Source: Ceratotherium simum simum (taxonomy: Eukaryota > Chordata > Mammalia > Perissodactyla > Rhinocerotidae). From it: a stretch of DNA of 64,000 nucleotides. Shown piece by piece: positions 23,875-34,450 of the stretch. Position 1 is the stretch's first letter. Each line of letters starts with the position of its first letter. Both the position numbers and the translations under genes were made by a program. The stretch is from assembly GCF_000283155.1 (NCBI RefSeq), contig NW_004454177.1, forward strand, positions 21,961,516 through 22,025,515. The letters are read 5' to 3'. Below the pieces are notes generated by a model. It saw only the letters and a list, made by a program, of their open reading frames with translations. It was not told the DNA's origin and did not search any database.

Positions 23875-24440
23875 TAAATCAAATTTGGGGCGAGTTTATT
23901 ATGAGCCAAATTTGAGGACCATATAGCCCGATGCCTTCCTTCCCCAAGGAAGGAAGGGCACCAAAGAAGTGGAGTGTAAAGAGTGGTTATATACCATCAA
24001 AGAGCATGTATCATATATGATTGCAATGTCCCTTTTACAATAGTCACATGATTGCCCTGCCAGCACAGGATGGAAACAGCAGGTATCAGGTCTGCTATCT
24101 CAGATGGACACAGCAGGTAGCAGGTCTGTTGCCTCAAATTGGGTGGTCACAGGATGAGCACAGCAATCAAATCCTAGTCTAGGGAGAAATGCTTATCTTT
24201 AAGGAAATGCCAATGTGCAGGAAGTTGCATCCTTATCTTAAGAGTGTTTGTTCTTGTCTTTGGGACATGGTCAATGCTTAAAGCAGATATACAATGCATG
24301 TTCAAAGGCCACAGTCAAGCCCTTTTGGAAAAACAAGGTCAGGCCAAATTAGTTTTACACTAAATGGCTTCCTCATATACTCCAATATGTCCTATTGCTT
24401 GCCATTTATTTAACAATAAGTAAATTCCTTAAAGTTCACT
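23875..24440 (-). repeat. probable LTR-like repeat, family unknown
   Basis: Opens with 'ggggcgagtttattatgagc' and 'caaatttgaggaccatatag', and contains 'aaggccacagtcaagccctt' near the right end. Its moderate complexity and internal tandem duplication look like an LTR lying in reverse, but I cannot name it and the limits and strand are uncertain. Confidence 0.35.
24069..24136. repeat. 2 x 34-bp tandem duplication
   Basis: Two adjacent units (24069-24102 and 24103-24136) both start GATGG and share CACAGCAGGTA-like and CAGGTCTG words. They differ at about five positions, so the duplication is fairly old. Confidence 0.85.
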
Positions 24441-25882
24441 TCTTGAGTTAAAGCATATTTTGAGAATTAAATCAAGAAAATAAGAAGGTTCCTCTTTTTC
24501 TCCCCATTCAGTGTCTTTCCTGAAGGTAGAAACTTGGTTCCTTCAAAGCTTAAGTAGGGAGGAGTAGATAAGAATATTACCTTAACTGTGCTTTAGGCCT
24601 TTTATAGGCAAAGACCTTCCCTACATCATAAGCAGGACTGACAACTCTCCCAGACACACTCCATCTTTCCATTTGGTGTTCTCCAAGGGCCCAGCATCAA
24701 CCAGGATGTGACAAAGTGATTTCCCTTGAGGCAAAGTCAGAACCAGGTCTCTAAACAGCCTATGGTAATATTTCTCTAAAAAGTACCAAGAAATGATTGA
24801 GATGAGGCCATGCCTCAAGGAATCTGTGAGGCAAGCAAATTGATGACCATTTTGTCTCCTTGCTCCAAATACATTTTGAAGAAAATATTCATTCTCCTTA
24901 CTTATTAACAATGTTTTTTTGAGAACCAACTTTTGGAGTTAGAATACTGTGAAAATGTTATTTATAAAGACAGGTCATTATTATAAGTGTCTCTGAACAA
25001 TAGAAGACAGCCTGAGCTGAATTGGCTGAAAATATTAAGGCAGAGTTTCCAGAGAAGAGAGAAGCTGGATAAGAAGGACTGGAATCCCACTTTGGGCTGA
25101 AAGGCTGTTACCTGGAACCCATGGGTGTCACTTCCCCATGCCATGGGCACTCCCAATTGAATATGTTAACATTTCAAGCCGTCACCCTAAGGCAGAGCAC
25201 AGTGACCAATTCTCCATAAAGAGGTATTATGAAGATTATCTCTGCTGTCCACACTACTGCTGAAGAGTGCAGAGCTGTCTCCCTCCTCTCTTCCACTGTT
25301 ATTTTCCCTTCCCTGGCTTGTAGAGGTGGGGGGAGGCAGAAGGCAAAAAATAAATCTGCTTCTTTTCCCTTTTTATAATCTTAGGGTAAACTATCTGCCA
25401 ATGAGAGGAATTAGGAACCCCTCTGCAAGTATTTTTCAAATCTCATTGTTTATGCCAATTACTCTACTCATCAAATGGCACAGGAGGCTCTCAAATATAT
25501 ATTTGCTAAATGAATGAAATATCTGATTCCCAAACCCATGTTCTCACTATATTCACAGCTGTGAAAAAAATATGTAACACTTTGGAGTACTTTCTATGTC
25601 CTATACATATTCTCCTTAAATGGATTGCTTTATTATCCTTATTTTATCCAAGATCCCACAGCTTTAAACTCAGATAATTTGATTTCAGAGCTAGAACTTT
25701 TAACTACTACCAGGTACTGTCTCATTTGTAGTGGAAGGATCACCCAAGAGATGGCCACTTAAAATTCAGGTAAGGAGAGGTGGTATAAACTCAGAAAAAG
25801 TAAATAAATACTGTTTCTTATAACTAAGAAAAATTTTATCCCAGAAAGTGGCCTTGTTTTTTATCTAAGGAAAGATTGAATT
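24441..25882. other. unassigned non-coding stretch
   Basis: No repeat family recognised. A 102-codon minus-strand frame at 24621-24929 has no known motif and no decay or splice evidence to make it a gene. Confidence 0.4.
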
Positions 25883-25903
25883 AAAGGAAAATGAGTAGTC
25901 TAG

Positions 25904-26248
25904 CCACTTGTGGCAACATGGATGGACATTGAGGGTATTATACAAAGTGACATAAGTCAGAGGAAGAAGGTCAAATACCATATGATTTCCTTCTTTAAGT
26001 AGTAGATAATAACAACGATAAACAAACACATAGAGACAGAGATTGGATTGGTGGTTACCAGAGGGGAAGGGGAGGGAGGAGGGCAAAAGGGATAATTCGG
26101 CACATGTGTGTAGTGATGGGTAGTAATTAGTATTTGGGTGGTGAACATGATGTAATCTATGCAGAAATAGAAGTATAATGATGTACACCTGAAATTTATA
26201 CAATGTTACAAACCAATGTTACTGCAATAAACAAAAAATTTAAAAAAA
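25904..26248 (+). mobile_element. 5'-truncated L1, sense, with poly(A) tail
   Basis: An L1 3' end: 'aacatggatggacattgagg', 'gtgacataagtcagaggaag', 'agagattggattggtggtta', 'ccagaggggaagg' and 'gtacacctgaaatttataca', ending in an A-rich tail (26229-26250). A 21-bp duplication flanks it (25883-25903 and 26249-26269) with one mismatch. It kept only about 345 bases. The long, nearly perfect duplication points to a fairly recent lineage-specific insertion. The 112- and 63-codon minus-strand frames are artefacts of L1. Confidence 0.92.
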
Positions 26249-26269
26249 AAAGGAAAATGAGTATTCTAG

Positions 26270-27769
26270 ATGAAATCTATAATTAGGACACAAACATCGG
26301 TAGTGTTCTTACAGCGCTATCTGGGTGAGAGTAGCCTGGTCCACTAAAGCCTGGATCTTATTCATGCAGCACAGATGTTAGTATAATAGAGATCAATGCA
26401 TTATATTACCTTAGTTTGATGTAATCAACCATTCAGATGAATGAACTAGAGCCACTTGATTAGAGTTCATGCTTACCAAATAGCCCTCTGAAAAATATTT
26501 GACTTCCCCCTAGATTAGCTGATAAGAAAAGAAAACATTGACCCTGAACATGAGTAGCCTGTTTGATAGTTATATTTCTCACTGTAAATTAATTCATTGT
26601 TATCATGGTTTTCATACTTCTCTTGTGGCTCTGTAATACTGAGTTTCAACTTGAGTAAAAATGTTCCATACCAAAAACTTTATTATAGAAATAACTTTCA
26701 TTTTTCAGACTGGCATATAACTCACCATTTAATTAAAAAATACTCTTTATATTCTTGGCATGTTCCAAATTCAAGGAAAAAAATGCATTTCAGGTAGATT
26801 ACAAGTCTTCTTGATATGAAAGAGAATTCTGATATACACATATGTATTCCAGAAATCATTCTGATGGGAATGAAAAATAGTATAGGTTTGCTAAGGTATA
26901 CTCATTTGTAAAAAGGTTGAAAACGTATCTTGTAATCAAGTAGTGATAACCAACACAAAGTTTTGGCAATACTTCGGATAACTCTTGAGTAAACAGAACC
27001 AGAGCTCCAGACTGTTCCCTGCAAAATCTCTTTATTTGCTCTATAGAAAAAAAATCCTTAATTTTTCATTAAAAGTTGCCTTTAGAGTGAGCCTTCTTCT
27101 TAAAGATATTAAATTCCTTTCCTGATGGAGGTAAAATATTTGACCCATGGCTTTGCTTTTTTCATTTTTTCTCTTTTAAGCAATAAATATCTTGTAACAT
27201 TCTACTATTCATGTGAAACCAAAGTAAATTTACAACATGTACTGCAGTTTTGGTAGTTCTGCGCTTCACAAAGAAACATTTTTCTTTCAGTATCTATTCA
27301 TTATTCATGTACTTCTGTGTCCATTTCTATATGTAAAACACTTTAGAAGTTTATTCTAGAGAAAATAAAGTTGTAATGTTGATATTTTTATATTTATAAT
27401 ACTCAGTCAATATATTCACATATTCCGAATTTTCTTCCAATAACAATTCCACCTTAATCCTGTTTCCCTTGTTTCAGAATTCTAGAAGGAATCCTCATTA
27501 ATTTTGACCAGGAGCAAACTAAATGATTGAATAAATATATACAGGATATTTTAATAGGTTTAAATTAATAGAAGTTTAATTTGGAAAATACTTTTATGAA
27601 AAGATGGGAAATTATCTTTGTGAGGAAGACTTTTTTTGGGTGGAGTAAGAGATATTGATAAAAGACTTCACACTTTTTAAAAAAAATACATTCTTTTGTT
27701 CAGTCTTTGTCAAATATTCCTATTACTTATTAGTGTAATGAAAAATATTAATGTTTTTTATTGGTTCAT
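26270..27769. other. unassigned non-coding stretch, 1.5 kb
   Basis: AT-rich with no recognised repeat. Nothing gene-like seen on either strand. Confidence 0.4.
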
Positions 27770-27900
27770 TTATTTATTCAAGAAAGGTGCTTTGAGTATC
27801 TATTATGTGATGGAAAATATACCTGATGGAGAATTACAGAGATAAATAAGATATAGTATTCTTCTTCAAAGAGCTCTCAGAATATTAGAGAAGGAAGATA
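27770..27900 (-). repeat. L2 LINE 3' end, antisense
   Basis: Reads 'tttgagtatctattatgtga', 'agagataaataagatatagt' and 'aaagagctctcagaatatta', the antisense L2 3' end order. Confidence 0.65.
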
Positions 27901-28300
27901 TATAAACAAACAAGTACATGACAAGTATTTCTGTCCTAAATAGCAATCCTATTAAACAGTCAACTAGGGGTGTGTGTGAGCAGATCCACTGACACTGACG
28001 TGGAAAATACTTCCTTCATTTTTTGCATGCTACTTTTTGGTTGATCCTTGCATTTTGTATTCTGATCGAGTATAGCAAGACCATTACTATAAAGATATTT
28101 GTCACCCTTGCTGAAGAGCGTGGAAAGCGTCAATATAGATAGAATGAGTTTCCCACTCCAACTGACAGTAAAAAGGAATACCAAGTTCACTGCATATGCA
28201 TATTAAGGTAAATGTAATTCCTCTGATAGAAAATAGGTATTAATCCACTTTGCTATCAAGCTCCTTCATTTTTGACATGCTTTTCCAATTTTTCTTTCAG

Positions 28301-28800
28301 GCAGTGATTGTACACAGATATGAGCTGCCCAACAAAATAAACAAAACAGAGCAAATGCTTTCAACTGCAAATAACTCCAGCTCCTTGCCAAGTATTGCCC
28401 AGATCAAAAATCAATACTGAGAAATGGACTCCGCAAGAACAAATTAACCGCACTGGTGACTTGGACTTGTTCTGCAAACTTTTGTTCTGCTGTTGTTTAA
28501 CCCTTATTGTGATAGCGATCCAGTCAAGGAATAGATTATATATTTGACTGATTCTTTGATTAGCAGACTTCATAGTATGTAAAACCACAGTGTAGTATAA
28601 GTATCAGAAAATCCATATGCTTTTATCTCAAAATCTTTTTTGTCGTTGCCATTTTGTTTATTTGTAACGTCAAAGTTTCTGAGACAAACTTTCTGGAATA
28701 TATTTAAACTGCAAAGCAGAATATTATCTTCAAGAACCTGAGGATGCATGACAGTCCATTCATAATTAGATGAAAGAAAATAAATCTTTTAAAAGAAATT
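28301..28800 (+). other. candidate terminal exon, gene unidentified
   Basis: Seen: a pyrimidine-rich tract ends in AG at 28299-28300. From 28301 one frame is open for 39 codons and stops at TGA 28418-28420; the other two frames close within seven codons. The peptide begins AVIVHRYELPN and ends SLPSIAQIKNQY, hydrophilic and serine/asparagine-rich. AATAAA lies at 28779-28784 and a T/G-rich tract at about 28799-28830, so cleavage near 28795-28800 would give a 500-base last exon with a 380-base untranslated region. CpGs are somewhat more frequent from 27990 to 28670 than nearby. Known: these are the ordinary parts of a mammalian last exon. Inferred: it may end a coding gene or a long non-coding RNA whose other exons I could not identify. 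I do not recognise the peptide. A chance match is possible. Confidence 0.35.
28779..28784 (+). terminator. AATAAA polyadenylation signal of the candidate exon
   Basis: A canonical hexamer followed about 15-45 bases later by a T/G-rich stretch ('ttttgttgtgtaattttctt'), the layout of a working cleavage site. Such hexamers are common in AT-rich DNA, so its value rests on the acceptor and open frame upstream. Confidence 0.35.
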
Positions 28801-28830
28801 TTGTTGTGTAATTTTCTTTGGTCTCTACCC

Positions 28831-29654
28831 TTTAGTATCACACAAAAAATGAACATATTTAATAATCTTACTAAACTAGGGAACTGTCCTAATATATCAG
28901 TAACTTATAGTGCTTTGCTCAGTTATTTTATTAGTGAATATTTAATAAATATTGGCTGAAATAAACTTAGTTGATAAACAAGCAAAATTGTTAAAAGTGG
29001 CAAATTCTAACTGCTTTCTTGTCTAATATTTATGACATATTTTTGAAGATTTTTCACAATATTGATAAGAATCTGTGATGGAAAAATTTTAAAAAGTTCG
29101 AATTCTAATGTTAATAATGTCAAGTTTTGTCCATTTGAATTACTATAGATAGGAAGAATAATTTATAGCACATTAATTATTAAGCTTGAGATTCTTTTTT
29201 AAATTATGAGTTGTACAGTGATACAAGGCAGAATGTGGGTCTATCCTTTCCTTCCTTAACTTTTCCTACCCTTTCTTCTTCAACTCTTCCCAGATCTGAA
29301 TGAGCGCAATGTAAATGCAATATAAGAAAGAAACAAATACCTTGCCAATTGCAGGCATCTAAGAAAAAAGAGAGAGAGAGAGAAAGAAAAAAAAAAACTA
29401 GTTCAGTTTCCTTCCTCTTAAATGTGTTCAGAATTCTCAACTGGAACTCATGACAAAATGAGCAGTGGCTCATGTTTCATTTGGGAATGGTGGGGAAGAA
29501 AAATATACAGTACTAACTTCTACTCTTTTTTTATATGCTAGAGAAAGTCTTTTCTGGGAATGGTATTCAGAGATTTAGTTGGGATATGAGCACATGTCTG
29601 AAGGCAAACATATGAATTTATTTATAGCTTTATATGTGAAGCTATATGTTTTTA
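28831..29654. other. unassigned non-coding stretch
   Basis: No transposon recognised. A purine tract of GA and A runs lies at about 29366-29398. Confidence 0.45.
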
Positions 29655-29669
29655 TGTACAGAAATATTT

Positions 29670-29915
29670 TCTATGTGTGTGTGTGAGGAAGATCAGCCCT
29701 GAGCTAACATTCGATGCCAATCCTCCTCTTTTTTGCTGAGGAAGATTGGCCCTAGGCTAACATCCATGTTCGTCTTCCTCTGCTTTATATGGAATGCCAC
29801 CACAGTATGGCTTGACGAGTGGTGCATCGGTTTGCGCCGGGGATCCGAACGTGAAAACCCCGGGCCACTGAAGTGGAGTGCGTGCACTTAACCACTGTGC
29901 CTCCAGGCAAGCCCC
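29670..29915 (-). mobile_element. ERE SINE, antisense, perfect 15-bp duplication
   Basis: Full ERE in reverse from a (TG)n run through 'gaggaagatcagccctgagc', 'gaggaagattggccctaggc' and 'cagtatggcttgacgagtgg' to the head complement. TGTACAGAAATATTT occurs unchanged on both sides (29655-29669 and 29916-29930). The head is somewhat decayed ('ctccaggcaagccc'). Confidence 0.97.
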
Positions 29916-30244
29916 TGTACAGAAATATTTATATCTTTCATTCAAAAACATTTTTAAAAGCAAAATTGTGTATACATATAGAATATGGGCTTTGCATGAG
30001 ACACAAATCTCTGAAATATTGAGAAAATTATTTGTATTTTAAAATTAGTGAAATATAGAGACCATATATAAAAAGATAATATTGTTCTTTTTAACGTTAT
30101 TTTAATTAAATCTTTTTAAACCGTAAATATTTAAATTCAAATACATAAAGTGTTATTTAAAAATATTAACATTATGTCACTGGAGAAACTCAGTTCCATT
30201 CAAAGGGCCATAGAGATGGCACCTACGTACAATTTGTAGGGGTC

Positions 30245-30312
30245 ACAGTCACAAATTACTCCAATTGTGCTTAGCATATATCTGGCACATAGTAAGAGTT
30301 CAGATAGAGGTA
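30245..30312 (+). repeat. L2/MIR 3' end, sense, short
   Basis: Short match 'gtgcttagcatatatctggc', 'acatagtaagagttcag'. The ends of L2 and some MIR copies share this wording, so the family is not certain. Confidence 0.45.
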
Positions 30313-30479
30313 GCTATCATATGATTATAATTATTATTAACATTAACAAGCCTGGATAATCTATACCTATTCCTTATGTTTTGTGCCTTGCAATTTGTTA
30401 AATACATATATTTTTTTAAAACAATAAATAAAAAGAACATTCATATTGAATGTTTGTATATATCACTCATTGTTCTAAA

Positions 30480-30672
30480 TGATACATGTGTATTAACTCA
30501 TTTAATGCTTAGTAACTCTACGAAGTAAGCACAGTTGTCATCCTTATGTGAAATGAAACCCAAAGTAGTCCAGAAGAATACATTGCTGAATTTCAAGTGC
30601 TGGAAACAGAACCCTATCCCAGCTAATACGGCTACAGATCCACGCTCTTAATCACCATAAGGTATTGCCTCT
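30480..30672 (-). repeat. MIR SINE, antisense
   Basis: Shows 'tgtattaactcatttaatgc', 'agtaactctacgaagtaagc', 'gtgaaatgaaacccaaagta', 'ctggaaacagaaccctatcc', and 'cacgctcttaatcaccataa', the antisense MIR order. Confidence 0.8.
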
Positions 30673-30689
30673 TTATAGATCTGTATTCC

Positions 30690-30830
30690 TATCTCTTAAT
30701 CTATCTATCATCTATCTAACTACCTATCTATATCTATCAAATATCTGTATGTACGTACATTGTACACAGATGTGTGAACACACACATACACACACATATA
30801 TTTATATGTAAATACATACATATTCATTCC
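30690..30830. repeat. (TATC)n-(TG/CA)n-(TA)n compound simple repeat
   Basis: Imperfect TATC units (about 30690-30745) run into TGTACG words, then CACACA and TATATA runs. It is a compound microsatellite and would be length-variable. Confidence 0.8.
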
Positions 30831-30904
30831 AGTTCCCTATTATTATTATTTCCCACATGCTTGCTTCAGTTTCCTAAAATGAATGACTGGGAATAATAAA
30901 CTAT

Positions 30905-31002
30905 TTTTTGCTCCCATAAGATTATTTGAGTTTTACATGAGATAATGCATTTAAAAAGCTTAATCCAGCATTTGGCACATATGAAGTGCTGAAAGTAAGA
31001 AA
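30905..31002 (+). repeat. MIR SINE 3' part, sense
   Basis: 'gattatttgagttttacatg', 'agataatgcatttaaaaagc', and 'gcatttggcacatatgaagt' match the sense MIR 3' half. Confidence 0.65.
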
Positions 31003-31520
31003 ATTTCTATTGCAAATGACAGCAATCCAACTTGGACTGGCTTAAAAAGAAAAAAGAGAAGCAGCAGCCGAATTTATTGGCTCATGTAACAAAATTACAG
31101 AATACCGGTATAGAATCCATCACTTGGGGACAATGAAGACATGGAACTTGGATATTCTCTGGACTCCCATTATCTCTCTGAGTCTTGTCTCTTTCTGTAT
31201 CAGCACCATCCTTTACAATTATGTAAAGCACACCAAATGGGATTTTTCCAGCACAGGGGGGAGCACAACCAGGGGCTACTCAAGATTGGCACTCTTCCAT
31301 TCTTTTAGGCAAAACAAAATCTTCCCCATCAGCTTCACTTAAAAAAATCCCAGAGTGGGATTCTGAATACTGTAACTTGGGTTTCTTGTCCATCATGAGC
31401 TCAACTATTGTGTCCAAAGAAATGAGGTCACACGACAATTCTTGTGATCAGAGGAGCTAGGTATAGTGACTAGCAACCTTCAACTGAACCACAGAGTTTG
31501 GATGAGTCAGGAGTAATTCT
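31003..31520 (-). mobile_element. old LTR, MaLR-like, antisense
   Basis: Opens with 'ttctattgcaaatgacagca' and 'cttggactggcttaaaaaga', then 'gaatttattggctcatgtaa', which is the complement of an LTR end of the same group as 15830-16370 and 53600-54058. The right boundary is unclear. The 72-codon frame at 31124-31342 is a by-product. Confidence 0.5.
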
Positions 31521-31956
31521 CTCAAAGATGGAAAGTAATGACAAGCAAAATACTAAATGTTAGCTGTTGTTGTTAATGTGAATTTAATAAAGGCTCGAGT
31601 TGGGGGGGTGGTTAGGAGTTAAGTGAGGAGTTAAGAGGAGGTGAGGAAAGCCTGTTCATCTAGTTGACCTTGAGATCAAATTTGCCCTGGTTTCAGTTGA
31701 GGTTGGGTGCCCCATAGTGGCAATTACCTCCTCAGCTTAAATACTGATGGAAATATTTTCGGTCCTGTGACTGGCTGGGACTTGGGCAATAGTGACACTG
31801 ACACTACAAATCTCTCTCTTAGCAGGCATCTCTTTCACAGGCCAGATCCCAGGTAACTGTCAAGGTGTTACAGGTTCATTGACTGCATTTCTACATCCCA
31901 AGATGAGTTTATTGCAATTTCCTCCCATGAACTCCAGGACACGTTCTCTTTTTTTG

Positions 31957-32241
31957 TTTTTTGTGAGGAAGATCAGCCCTGAGGTAACATCCATGCTAAT
32001 CCTCCTATTTTTGCTGAGGAAGACCGGCTCTGAGCTAACATCTACTGCCAATCCTCTTCTTTCTTTTTCCCCCCCAAAGCCCCAGTAGATAGTTGTATGT
32101 CATAGTTGTACATCCTTCTAGTTGCTGTATGTGGGACACCGCCTCAGCATGGCCAGAGAAGTGGTGCGTTGCCGGGATCCGAACCTGGGCCTACAGTAGC
32201 GGAGTGTGCGCACTTAACAGCTAAGCCACGGAGCTGGCCCA
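31957..32241 (-). mobile_element. ERE SINE of the longer subfamily, antisense
   Basis: ERE in reverse carrying an extra block (32081-32137: starts CCCAGTAGATAG, ends GTATGTGGGAC) absent from the other complete copies. The two ERE tail modules are at the left and the head complement 'cttaacagctaagccacgga' at the right. GACACGTTCTCTTTTTT (left, from 31938) and GACACGTCCTCTTTTTT (right, from 32242) are target duplications with one mismatch. I associate the extra block with the ERE2 subfamily from memory. Confidence 0.9.
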
Positions 32242-32258
32242 GACACGTCCTCTTTTTT

Positions 32259-32690
32259 AAATTCCTCCTCTCCCCACTCTCCATACACAGGTAAGAATTT
32301 AGCCTGCCCCTTTTAAGAACCAGGCCAGGGAGGACTGGAATCAATCCACAATTTAGTAACTAGAATTCAGTTGTCATGGACCTGTACAGGTTGCTTTTCT
32401 TATAGCTATACCATTATTAACAGATTGACTTTTGTTTGTTCATGTAGTTCTTGGCCCTTATGTTCTACTCAGTACTTTGGCCCAATCACTCAGTCTATAG
32501 TCTTTTTCTCCTCATCTTTTTAAGTAATCTTGATAGCTGGATTACTGAAAGTTTAATGGTTACATCCTGACAGTTTGCATACTCCATGTTTTGGAAAAAG
32601 ATTTCAAGTTTTCTGAAAGCAAGTTCTTCACTCCCACCTATTTCTCCTTACTTTTTCCCCCAACTTTCAGGACTGGGACACTCATTTCCT
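32259..32690. other. unassigned non-coding stretch
   Basis: No recognised repeat or gene signal. Confidence 0.4.
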
Positions 32691-33040
32691 AACTCATTGG
32701 GTCCTTGTCTGGGAATTGTTCTCAGCTGAATAGATGGATGTAGGGTAGCCCACTTCCAATGACTGCTATATACAAGAGTTCAAAGATTCAGCCTTGTCCC
32801 TCAATTTGAGACAAATCTAAGGAGGCTCCCAGCTCTGGAGCTTTCTGTGGGTCCAGTTGAAGTCTCTGTTGCAATTGTTACAGCATTTCAACATTTCCTC
32901 TCTGTCCAATCCTGCCTTCTTCACTCTTTTACAGGTGTTGTTTTCAACAGCACTTCCCAAGAAAACTCCAACATGCAAATTTCCATCTTACTGAGTTTGT
33001 CCAGTGTGGGTAGACTAAGAGAACATTCATATATATAGAA
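32691..33040 (+). repeat. probable LTR remnant
   Basis: Words such as 'tgtccaatcctgccttcttc', 'actcttttacaggtgttgtt', 'caacagcacttcccaagaaa' and 'tttccatcttactgagtttg' follow the 3' part of an old mammalian LTR group. I cannot give its exact name. No coding frame. Confidence 0.4.
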
Positions 33041-33094
33041 ATACTTAAATTTTAACTCCCTAAAGTCATTAAAATCTTTTACACAATTAATTTA

Positions 33095-33200
33095 TTGAAA
33101 CGTATTCATTTGTTAATAAGTACCCATCAAGTGTTAGACACAATACTAGATCTTTGGGACACAATGCAATCCCAAAGATCTTGACCTTCAAAAAACTCAT
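33095..33200 (-). repeat. L2 LINE 3' end, antisense
   Basis: 'acccatcaagtgttagacac', 'aatactagatctttgggaca' and 'gaccttcaaaaaactca' fit the antisense L2 3' end with heavy decay. Confidence 0.5.
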
Positions 33201-33865
33201 TTTTAGTATCATATTATATTCAAATGAGATTATGAATTATAAGGTAAAAAGTGTGACTCACTTCAGACCTCTTTCTTAAAAAATCCAGGGCTCTGTCAAT
33301 TAACTTTCTGTCAGAGTTCATGAGATGAGAAAGGTAAGACAGGGGAACAAAAAACTAAAGCAAGTCTTGCATTTATATGTGGGTGCCTCTCACTCCATCA
33401 GTTGTGAGAATCAGTGTGATCCTGGTCTTATTAGGCAAAAATAGTTACAGGAACACCAAGGTAGGCAAGTAAAGGAGACCAAATCTTTGAGAAAAACAGT
33501 TTTGTTCTTATAGACATGGCGAAAACCAATATTAAAAATAAATTAAAAATAAAAACAATTCATAAGAGCCCCCTTAACTCTTAACATGAAAGGTAGGCCA
33601 AGCAAAGGAAATGCAGAGAGGCTGGCCCAGGGACATAAGAGGATAAGAACCAGAGCCATGCATGTTAAATAATATCCTTTGAATAATTAGTATATAAGGC
33701 ATAATTTAAGTGCATATGTGATATGAGTATATAAGTAATAATGAATCATAATAAGTAATAATAGCCAAAAGTTAGAAAACGTACAGAAAAGACATATAGC
33801 AGTTAATTTTAGAGTAACAATACAGCTAATAGTTACAAATTATTGAGCAACTTTTGTGTTCTTGC
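33201..33865. other. unassigned non-coding stretch
   Basis: No family recognised. A 'gaggctggcccaggga' string near 33620 resembles an ERE head word, but nothing else of an ERE is present. Confidence 0.4.
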
Positions 33866-33869
33866 CACT

Positions 33870-34450
33870 ATGATGTCAACATATTCAAAATAGATTATTT
33901 TTGAGAAATAACAGAAAAGTACAAAGAATAATATGAGAAACACATGTTTTCCCATTACCAGAAAAAATAATTGCTATTTTTTTATTATGTATCAGTCTTC
34001 CCTGTATCTAAGCTTTTTCTTTTTAAATAATTCTTTGGTAAAATTGACACATATTTTCCTTTATCAACCACTGCAGTTCCTCTTCCAAGATATCTACTAT
34101 CACTAGTTGATGTGCGTTCTTCCAATTCATCCTTTATGTATACATGTCCATAAATGCTATGTCGTATCAGTTTGCTGGTGTTTATTCAATTTACATAAAT
34201 ATTATATAAACCAAATAAATAGATTTGTATAAATATTATATAAATATATGACACTCTGCAGCTTCCTTTTTTCCTTCAACATTATGAGGCTGTGCTTCAT
34301 CCATGTTGATCTATATAGATCTACTGTATTCATTTTAATGCTATAGAGTATTCTATATGGCTAAATATTCATGTGATTTACCATATTTTATCTACTCATA
34401 TCCAGTTGGTAGTGGTTTAAGTTATGTCCAAAATTTTGCTACTATAAATG
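33870..34450 (-). repeat. probable antisense LINE-1-type 3' fossil
   Basis: Blocks 'aataacagaaaagtacaaag', 'ttccttcaacattatgaggc', 'ttttaatgctatagagtatt', 'ctactcatatccagttggta' and 'ttgctactataaatg' follow the same order as the 12.1-12.6 kb fossil and old L1 3' regions read antisense. Confidence 0.5.

Noticed and set aside
24621..24929. 102-codon minus frame as a gene
   Set aside because: No start context, conserved motif, splice signal or neighbour supports it; length is within chance for this much sequence.
25865..26203. 112-codon minus frame
   Set aside because: It is antisense to an L1 3' end and starts in its flanking duplication.
33611..33630. ERE head-like string
   Set aside because: Only a few words match (GGCTGGCCCAGGG) and no body or tail follows.
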